Assembly: GCA_015231995.1 (NCBI GenBank)
Contig: JADGAO010000075.1
Span: 1,499-12,962, forward strand
Source of the DNA: Nitrospinota bacterium
GTDB taxonomy: Bacteria; Nitrospinota_A; UBA7883; JACRLM01
Direction: 5' to 3'
Length of the DNA: 11,464 nt
The translations under genes were made by a program, and so were the position numbers. Every line of letters starts with the position of its first letter. Position 1 is the first letter of the stretch. This document shows positions 7,019-11,464 of this stretch, in pieces. Under the pieces are notes generated by a model. The model made no database searches and was not told the origin of the DNA. It worked only from the letters and a program-made list of their open reading frames with translations.

Positions 7019-7208
7019 GGCACTGACATTTTACCCCCTCCTTAGCAAGGAGGGGTCGCTATCGGCGAAAGCCGATAGCGGGGGAGGTTTAACTAGATAC
7101 GGCGCATGTGTGCGAATGGGCCAATTAGTTAAACCCCCTCGGCGCTTCGCGCCACTCCCCCTTGGTAAGGGGGAGAAAAAACACGCGTGGTCAGGCGACC
7201 ACGGCTCC
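7019..7208. repeat. Compound hairpin repeat, copy B (REPIN/MITE-like)
   Basis: Second copy of the element at 5293-5481, in the same orientation and about 97% identical. Here all hairpins are perfect: CCCCTCCTT/AAGGAGGGG (7035-7055), CGCTATCGGC-GAAA-GCCGATAGCG (7057-7080), GGCGC/GCGCC (7141-7153), CTCCCCCTT-GGT-AAGGGGGAG (7155-7175) and CGTGGTC/GACCACG (7186-7203). Identity with copy A ends abruptly after GGCTCC at 7208. The inner inverted motif is GGTTTAACTA ... TAGTTAAACC. Confidence 0.85.
7176..7203 (-). terminator. Intrinsic terminator for the folD-xseA-xseB-ispA operon, inside repeat copy B
   Basis: Same structure as in copy A: the 7-bp stem CGTGGTC-GCCT-GACCACG, then CGTG and six T (7181-7176) on the minus strand. 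It lies about 67 nt beyond the ispA stop and upstream of the TPR promoter, so it would insulate the TPR gene from operon read-through. Confidence 0.5.
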
Positions 7209-7215
7209 TTCTCTG

Positions 7216-7264
7216 TAGGGGCGATTCGGTGAATCGCCCTGGGCGACCCACCGGGGCACCCCTA
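7216..7264. repeat. Small palindromic element just after ispA
   Basis: TAGGGG (7216-7221) and CCCCTA (7259-7264) bracket 49 bp. Inside is a perfect 9-bp hairpin, GGGCGATTC-GGT-GAATCGCCC (7219-7239). No T run follows on either strand, so it is more likely a small dispersed palindrome than a terminator. Similar GTAGGGGCGAT-type palindromes are familiar from many environmental genomes (recalled, not searched). Confidence 0.55.
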
Positions 7265-7269
7265 TAATC

Positions 7270-8160
7270 CTAAAACGCTCGCGCTATGACGTACTCCGCA
7301 AGGTCGCGCAGACGCGAACTGGACTCGCCGAACATCTCAACTGATTTAATCGCCCTGTCGGTGAGTTTTACCGCGAGCTTGCGGGACTCTTCCACTCCCA
7401 TGATGGATGGGTAGGTCAACTTTTTATTCTTCAAGTCGGAGCCGGGCGTTTTGCCGGTTTTCTCCCTGCTTCCTTCCACGTCAAGAAGGTCGTCCACTAT
7501 CTGGAACGCAAGGCCGATGCTTCGACCGTATTCCGTCAACGCGGAGAGTTGATCTTCCTCCGCCCCCGCCAACGCCGCGCCGCCTCGTATGGACGCGACA
7601 ATCAGCTTGCCGGTCTTGTGAGTATGGATATATTCGAGAGTGGCCATATCAGGCTCTTTGCCGGCCATTTCGATATCCACCATCTGCCCGCCAACCGTGC
7701 CGGTGGAGCCGACAGCTCCCGCAGTCTCCCGCGCCACCCTTAAAATGGTCTCCGCCTTAACGCCGGGAAATCGCGCCGTATCCGCCAGTATTTCGAAAGC
7801 CAGCGTCAGCAACGCATCACCCGCGAGTATCGCGGCGGCCTCTCCATATTTTTTGTGGCAAGTGGGGACGCCCCTGCGGAAGTCGTCGTCATCCATCGCC
7901 GGTAGGTCGTCGTGGATAAGCGTGTATGTGTGGATCATCTCTATGGCGACGGCAAACGGGATAACAATCTCCCTCTTCCCGCCAACGGCTTCACATGCGG
8001 TCACGGCGAGAATGGGGCGAAATCGTTTCCCACCCGCAAACAGCGAATGACGCATGGCCTCGTGAAGAAGCTTGGGATTAACCGAGGCCGACGGCGTAAG
8101 CTCGTCCATCGTTTTGTCGGCGAGGGTTCTGATCCCCGTGAAATATTGTGTCAGCGGCAT
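7270..8160 (-). CDS. ispA: Polyprenyl synthetase, farnesyl diphosphate synthase (IspA)
   Basis: Condenses IPP with DMAPP and then GPP to make farnesyl diphosphate, precursor of quinone side chains and undecaprenyl phosphate; cytoplasmic. From ATG at 8160 the protein has 296 aa, the normal IspA length. An in-frame start at 8223 would add 21 residues but overlap xseB by 59 nt, so it is rejected. Motifs: GGKRFRP (43-49, IPP binding), first Asp-rich motif DDLPAMD (84-90) within a block nearly identical to E. coli IspA (LIHDDLPAMDDDD), HKTGKL (181-186), and second Asp-rich motif DDLLD (223-227). Tyr79, five residues before the first motif, fits a C15 product; a C20 product cannot be excluded. It starts 4 nt after the xseB stop with no obvious ribosome binding site, so coupling is likely. 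Last gene of the operon. Confidence 0.93.
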   Translation of the reverse strand: MPLTQYFTGIRTLADKTMDELTPSASVNPKLLHEAMRHSLFAGGKRFRPILAVTACEAVGGKREIVIPFAVAIEMIHTYTLIHDDLPAMDDDDFRRGVPTCHKKYGEAAAILAGDALLTLAFEILADTARFPGVKAETILRVARETAGAVGSTGTVGGQMVDIEMAGKEPDMATLEYIHTHKTGKLIVASIRGGAALAGAEEDQLSALTEYGRSIGLAFQIVDDLLDVEGSREKTGKTPGSDLKNKKLTYPSIMGVEESRKLAVKLTDRAIKSVEMFGESSSRLRDLAEYVIARAF

Positions 8161-8164
8161 GGGA

Positions 8165-8446
8165 TTAAAATGGTGAGTCTTCGGTGGGGTCGGGCATAGG
8201 CTCTGTTCCCATCGAGCCGTCACGCTCCCTAACGAGCCGTTCTATCTTTTGTTCGGCCTCGTCGAGTTTTTTCTGGAGGGTTTTGGACATTTTCACGCCC
8301 TCTTCGAAAAGGGCGATGGATTTTTCTAGCTCCAGGTCGCCGCTTTCCAGTTTTGCGACGATCTCTTCCATACGCTTGAGCGCGGTCTCGAATTTGATCT
8401 CGCCGCCTTCGGTTTTTTGTTCACTCATAGCGTTGGAGTTTAACAC
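8165..8446 (-). CDS. xseB: Exodeoxyribonuclease VII small subunit (XseB)
   Basis: Small helical subunit; several copies bind the long arm of XseA to form exonuclease VII, which degrades single-stranded DNA to oligonucleotides from both ends. The 93-aa reading shows the family core FETALKRMEEIVAKLESGD (19-37), then LELEKSIALFEEGVKMSK and a coiled KKLDEAEQKIERL. Two starts are possible: GTG at 8446, 9 nt after an AGGA that overlaps the xseA stop, or ATG at 8428 (87 aa), closer to the usual length but without a ribosome binding site. The acidic, Pro-containing tail (PMPDPTEDSPF) is typical. It lies between xseA and ispA, a common gene order. Confidence 0.93.
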   Translation of the reverse strand: MLNSNAMSEQKTEGGEIKFETALKRMEEIVAKLESGDLELEKSIALFEEGVKMSKTLQKKLDEAEQKIERLVRERDGSMGTEPMPDPTEDSPF

Positions 8447-8457
8447 GTCCGCACATC

Positions 8458-9909
8458 CTAAAACAGGCTCTTCTGCCTGCCAACTTCGCCCCCTTCGGCG
8501 ACAGCGCGGACTTCGCCATCGGAGAGACGTATGCGAATCTTGCCGCCCGGCGCAATATCCGCAACGCTCTTGTATATTTTCTCGCCATCGGGCGATGTGA
8601 CGATACTGTAACCACGTCCCAACGCCTTCAACGGGCTTAATGCATCCAGCCTGCCTGCGGCTATATGGAACCGGCTACGTTTTTCCTTCAAGACGCGCAT
8701 GACCATATCGTGGGCGCGTGTCATATCGCGGCTAGATTTTTCTTTGCGCGAAGTTATCCATAATCCGGGCTTGAGCGTCCCGAACCTGCCTCTAATCGCA
8801 GAGACACGGCTGGTTTTAATCTCGTGCGACCGTTTCAATCCCATGACCAGGCGTGAACCAAGACTCTCCAGACGTTCCTTCCAGACGGTAAGCCTCTTCT
8901 CTGGACTCAATGCGCCCAGATGACGGAACACGGCGGAAAAACCGCTCTTTCTGGCCGCGACAAGGTTGCGGACGGATCGCACTATCCTTTCGGAAAGCTC
9001 GTCAAGCCTTTGCGCTTTCGATTTGAGAAGTCCGTCGAACTCCGCTTCTAACCGTTTGGAAAGCTCCGCGATACGGGCGTACAACTCGCCCAGTTCCGGT
9101 GTGACCATTTCGGCGGCGGCTGTGGGAGTGGATGCGCGAGCGTCCGCCACAAAATCGGCGATGGTGAAATCCGTCTCGTGTCCAACGGCGGAGACGACGG
9201 GGATTTTGGACGCGAAAATGACCCGCGCCACAACCTCTTCGTTGAAAGCCCAGAGGTCTTCGAGCGAACCCCCTCCCCTGCCGACGATGATAACGTCCGC
9301 CTCGCCATGTTCGTTAAGGTCGGCGATGGCTTGCGCTATCTGTTGCGCCGCGCCCGCGCCCTGCACGGCTACGGGGCAGAAAACCACCCTCACACGCGGG
9401 AACCTGCGTTTTATCGTGCGGATCATGTCGCGGATCACCGCTCCGGCGGACGATGTGACGATGCCTATCGTCCACGGGATTGACGGCAGAGGTTTTTTGT
9501 TTATCTGTTCGAACAACCCTTCTGCATGGAGTTTTTTCTTTAACTGTTCAAACGCCGCCTGAAGCGCGCCGAGGCCCTTCGGCTCCATCGCCTCCACGAC
9601 GACCTGATAGTTTCCGCGCTTTTCGTAGACGGATAGCTTGCCGCGCACGATGACTTGATCGCCGTCACGAGGTTCGAACTTTAACCGGGTGCGGACGCCC
9701 TTCCACATCACCGCGCTTATCTGCGACTCTTCATCCTTTAGCGTGAAATAGAGATGGCCGGAAGGATACAATTTCAGGTTGGAGATTTCCCCCTCCAGCC
9801 AGAAACCGGAGAACTCCCCCTCCACGAGGTCTTTAAGCTCTGCGGTCAGCTCCGATACTGTCAGAACCTCGCGTCCGCCCTCCAGTTCGTCTTCCGGCAG
9901 GATATTCAC
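8458..9909 (-). CDS. xseA: Exodeoxyribonuclease VII large subunit (XseA)
   Basis: Catalytic subunit of exonuclease VII, 483 aa, within the range of the family. An N-terminal OB-fold for single-stranded DNA is at about 14-110 (VSELTAELKDLVEGEFSGFW, then GHLYFTLKDE). The catalytic domain follows, with GIVTSSAGAVIRDM (149-162), GRGGGSLEDLWAFN (210-223) and GHETDFTIADFVADARASTP (243-262), containing the conserved Asp and His residues of the family. A long coiled-coil arm spans about 270-420, then the C-terminal LGRGYSIV segment (430-437). The GTG start at 9909 lies 2 nt after the folD stop; an earlier start would run into folD. Tight spacing on both sides indicates one operon and translational coupling. 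Role: single-strand DNA processing in repair. Confidence 0.96.
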   Translation of the reverse strand: MNILPEDELEGGREVLTVSELTAELKDLVEGEFSGFWLEGEISNLKLYPSGHLYFTLKDEESQISAVMWKGVRTRLKFEPRDGDQVIVRGKLSVYEKRGNYQVVVEAMEPKGLGALQAAFEQLKKKLHAEGLFEQINKKPLPSIPWTIGIVTSSAGAVIRDMIRTIKRRFPRVRVVFCPVAVQGAGAAQQIAQAIADLNEHGEADVIIVGRGGGSLEDLWAFNEEVVARVIFASKIPVVSAVGHETDFTIADFVADARASTPTAAAEMVTPELGELYARIAELSKRLEAEFDGLLKSKAQRLDELSERIVRSVRNLVAARKSGFSAVFRHLGALSPEKRLTVWKERLESLGSRLVMGLKRSHEIKTSRVSAIRGRFGTLKPGLWITSRKEKSSRDMTRAHDMVMRVLKEKRSRFHIAAGRLDALSPLKALGRGYSIVTSPDGEKIYKSVADIAPGGKIRIRLSDGEVRAVAEGGEVGRQKSLF

Positions 9910-9911
9910 GT

Positions 9912-10769
9912 TCAGACCAAAAGCTTTCTCTGTATTTTATAGGCCATCATGGTGTTGTACATAAGCATGGCGATTGTCATCGGCCCCACGCCTCCTGGAA
10001 CCGGCGTAATCCATCCGGCCTTGTCGTAAACGTTAGCGTAGTCCACATCGCCTACGATATTGTTGCCGACCTTCGTCGTGCCGACGTCTATCACCGCCGC
10101 GCCCTCTTTGACCATGTCGCGGGTTATAAAGTTCGGCTTGCCAATCGCGGCTACGAGTATGTCCGCCTGCGAGGTTATCTGCGCCAGGTTTTTGGAGCGA
10201 GAATGGCATATCGTCACCGTGGCGTTCCTGTGGATGAGCATGACGGCCACTGGTTTGCCGACGATGTTGGAGCGTCCGACAATGACTGCGTGGGAGCCTT
10301 CGATAGGTATGTGGTAACGGTCGAGAAGCTCCACGCAACCGGCGGGCGTGCAGGGCATCAGCTTGGCGAGCTTCTGCGATAGCAAGCCGACGTTGAGCGG
10401 ATGAAACCCGTCAACATCCTTGTCCACGTCTATCCTGTCGAGCACTTTGCTCTCGTCCAGATGGGCCGGAAGTGGGAGTTGAACCAGTATGCCGTTGACC
10501 TTCGGGTCGTTGTTGAGTCTTTCTATCAGCGAAAGAAGCTCTTCCATCGAGATTTCTTTGGGGAGCGTGTGCTGGACGGAGATGAACCCCGCTTCGTGGC
10601 ACGCTTTCTCTTTCAACCTGACGTAAACGTGCGAGGCCGGATTGTCGCCAACCAGAACGACGGCCAGGCAGATTTCGTCGCCCTTCTCTTTTTTTATCCG
10701 GTCAGCCTCAACTTTAAGTTCAGCTCGTATGCTGGCGGCGACCGCTTTTCCGTCTATCTTCACTGTCAT
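9912..10769 (-). CDS. folD: Bifunctional methylenetetrahydrofolate dehydrogenase/methenyl-THF cyclohydrolase (FolD)
   Basis: Interconverts 5,10-methylene-, 5,10-methenyl- and 10-formyl-THF with NADP, feeding purine and fMet-tRNA synthesis. The 285-aa protein has all family landmarks: VGDNPASHVYVRLKEKAC (40-57) with the catalytic pair Tyr49/Lys53, VNGILVQLPLP (91-101) with Gln97, DKDVDGFHPLN (116-126) with Asp120, GRSNIVGKP (165-173) in the dinucleotide-binding domain, and TPVPGGVGPMT (255-265) near the end. No truncation. The ATG at 10769 has only a weak GGA-type ribosome binding site. First gene of the folD-xseA-xseB-ispA operon; a ~160-nt leader with stem-loops precedes it. Confidence 0.97.
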   Translation of the reverse strand: MTVKIDGKAVAASIRAELKVEADRIKKEKGDEICLAVVLVGDNPASHVYVRLKEKACHEAGFISVQHTLPKEISMEELLSLIERLNNDPKVNGILVQLPLPAHLDESKVLDRIDVDKDVDGFHPLNVGLLSQKLAKLMPCTPAGCVELLDRYHIPIEGSHAVIVGRSNIVGKPVAVMLIHRNATVTICHSRSKNLAQITSQADILVAAIGKPNFITRDMVKEGAAVIDVGTTKVGNNIVGDVDYANVYDKAGWITPVPGGVGPMTIAMLMYNTMMAYKIQRKLLV

Positions 10770-10811
10770 GATTTCACATCCGTCCCAAATAGTGTTTTAC
10801 CCGGCGGGCTT

Positions 10812-10840
10812 GAAAAAGACCGGCCGCCACAATTGGCGGC
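10812..10840 (-). terminator. Terminator-like hairpin in the folD leader
   Basis: On the minus strand, a perfect 7-bp GC-rich stem GCCGCCA-ATTG-TGGCGGC (10840-10823) is followed by CGGTCTTTTTC (10822-10812). It ends about 43 nt before the folD ATG. It has the shape of an intrinsic terminator or attenuator, though CGGTC separates stem and T run. Confidence 0.45.
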
Positions 10841-10864
10841 GCCAGCCCATTATCGTACATTCCT

Positions 10865-10896
10865 GTCGCTATCGGCGCATCTATGTGCGGGGCGAC
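10865..10896 (-). other. Second stem-loop in the folD leader
   Basis: On the minus strand, GTCGC (10896-10892) pairs with GCGAC (10869-10865), enclosing an internal loop and an inner stem GCACA-TAGA-TGCGC (10888-10875, one G-T pair). Together with the downstream hairpin it makes a two-stem leader RNA. No match to the ZTP riboswitch core was recognised, so no ligand is proposed. Confidence 0.35.
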
Positions 10897-10934
10897 TATC
10901 TTACGGCTATCCTGCTTTTTTTAAACAAAAAAAT

Positions 10935-10943
10935 ATTTTAGCA
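10935..10943 (-). promoter_or_regulatory. Candidate extended -10 promoter of the folD operon
   Basis: TGC-TAAAAT on the minus strand (10943-10935) is an extended -10 with 5 of 6 core matches. A poor -35 (TTGTGG) lies 19 bp upstream. It would start transcription near 10928. Other AT-rich sites in 10897-10945 are possible. Confidence 0.35.
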
Positions 10944-11033
10944 TAGGGCATTTTAGGCGCCACAACTCTAACCAACCTGTTCGGGGAAGCCAGTGGTTCG
11001 CCCCTGCGCCCGCAAAATATTTTCATCTTAGGT
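10944..11033. other. Non-coding gap between folD leader and tRNA-Asp promoter
   Basis: The stretch between the divergent folD operon promoter and the tRNA-Asp promoter. I see no convincing reading frame, strong hairpin or repeat here. Confidence 0.5.
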
Positions 11034-11062
11034 TTGACACGCCACCCAGATTCCATTAAGAT
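11034..11062 (+). promoter_or_regulatory. Promoter of tRNA-Asp
   Basis: A perfect TTGACA (11034-11039) and TAAGAT (11057-11062, 4 of 6) are separated by exactly 17 bp. The predicted start is near 11069, about 12 nt before the tRNA. Confidence 0.75.
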
Positions 11063-11080
11063 TTATTTTTTGGAATTTGC

Positions 11081-11157
<77 letters not shown>

Positions 11158-11165
11158 TTTTTCCC

Positions 11166-11207
11166 CCGCTCTGCGCATTTCAATCGCGCAATAGCGGCCT
11201 TCTTTTT
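11166..11207 (+). terminator. Terminator of tRNA-Asp
   Basis: An interrupted stem: CCGCT (11166-11170) with AGCGG (11193-11197), and TGCGC (11172-11176) with GCGCA (11186-11190), loop ATTTCAATC. It is followed by CCTTCTTTTT (11198-11207). It begins 9 nt after the tRNA 3' end. Confidence 0.6.
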
Positions 11208-11311
11208 AGCGGTAAACCCTGCGGAGCGGTGACTTGGCTCCGTGGGAAAAAGCGGATAGCGAATCCCTCCTTTCAAATTAGACCTTTGCAGAATCCACCA
11301 CGTTCGCAATA

Positions 11312-11463
11312 TTGTCATTCTGAGGTGAAGCCGAAGAATCTATCAGAGTTTGTCATTCTGAGCCCTTCGCAGGACTCAGGGTAAACTCTACGAAGAATCC
11401 ATCAAACAAAATTTTCTATTTTAAATTGATCCTTCAGTCGCTAAGGCTCCTTCAGGATGACAA
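11312..11463. repeat. Cluster of TTGTCATTCTGAG dispersed repeats
   Basis: Two direct units start with TTGTCATTCTGAG (11312-11324 and 11350-11362) and end in GAAGAATC (11333-11340 and 11392-11399). A third, inverted unit occupies 11428-11463: its reverse complement starts TTGTCATCCTGAAGG and ends GAAGGATC. The second unit has an extra internal hairpin CTGAG/CTCAG. No gene is convincing from 11208 to the window end; the cluster may continue beyond it. Confidence 0.7.
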
Positions 11464-11464
11464 C

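Noticed and set aside
6798..7232. 144-aa plus-strand frame across the TPR 5' end and repeat copy B
   Set aside because: It is antisense to the TPR gene and runs through the hairpin repeat; no protein family resemblance and a composition typical of translated repeats.
8161..8223. Longer ispA start at 8223
   Set aside because: It would overlap xseB by 59 nt and add 21 residues with no family similarity; ATG at 8160 gives normal IspA length.
8421..8615. 64-aa minus-strand frame overlapping the end of xseA and start of xseB
   Set aside because: It lies out of frame inside xseA, whose sequence is fully explained by a conserved family.
10770..10930. ZTP riboswitch upstream of folD
   Set aside because: Genomic context fits, but the conserved core sequences of that riboswitch are not recognisable; kept only as an unassigned structured leader.

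Overview
The window is mostly ordinary bacterial chromosome. It carries housekeeping genes for DNA topology, DNA repair, one-carbon metabolism and isoprenoid synthesis, and is punctuated by tRNA genes and hairpin-rich dispersed repeats. Protein content (topoisomerase IV, exonuclease VII, a PTR1-like pterin reductase, IspA) and tRNAs with encoded CCA fit a free-living, probably Gram-negative bacterium of moderate GC. The repeat style would fit a delta-proteobacterial or Nitrospinota-like environmental lineage, but the phylum cannot be fixed from sequence reading alone.

Layout: (1) 1-4194, minus strand: a parC-parE operon for topoisomerase IV, with parE cut by the left window edge. (2) 4195-4329: a divergent promoter region. 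(3) 4330-5097, plus strand: an SDR oxidoreductase of the pteridine-reductase (FolM/PTR1) type, convergent with a tRNA-Leu(GAG) at 5118-5202 on the minus strand. (4) 5293-7208: a membrane-anchored coiled-coil/TPR protein gene bracketed by two direct copies of a ~190-bp, hairpin-rich, REPIN/MITE-like element. (5) 7270-10769, minus strand: a tightly packed operon folD-xseA-xseB-ispA with a long, structured leader. (6) 11081-11157, plus strand: tRNA-Asp(GTC) with its own promoter and terminator, followed by dispersed repeats of the TTGTCATTCTGAG family that run off the right edge.

How the genes relate: ParC and ParE form the A2B2 decatenase. XseA and XseB form exonuclease VII. FolD supplies 10-formyl-THF and exchanges NADPH; the pterin reductase may touch the same folate/pterin pool, but it is not in the same operon. 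IspA makes farnesyl diphosphate.

No defence system, CRISPR array, prophage or transposase gene was found. The feature most worth a second look is the pair of nearly identical compound repeats around the TPR gene. Each copy appears to supply an intrinsic terminator to the minus-strand gene that ends beside it.
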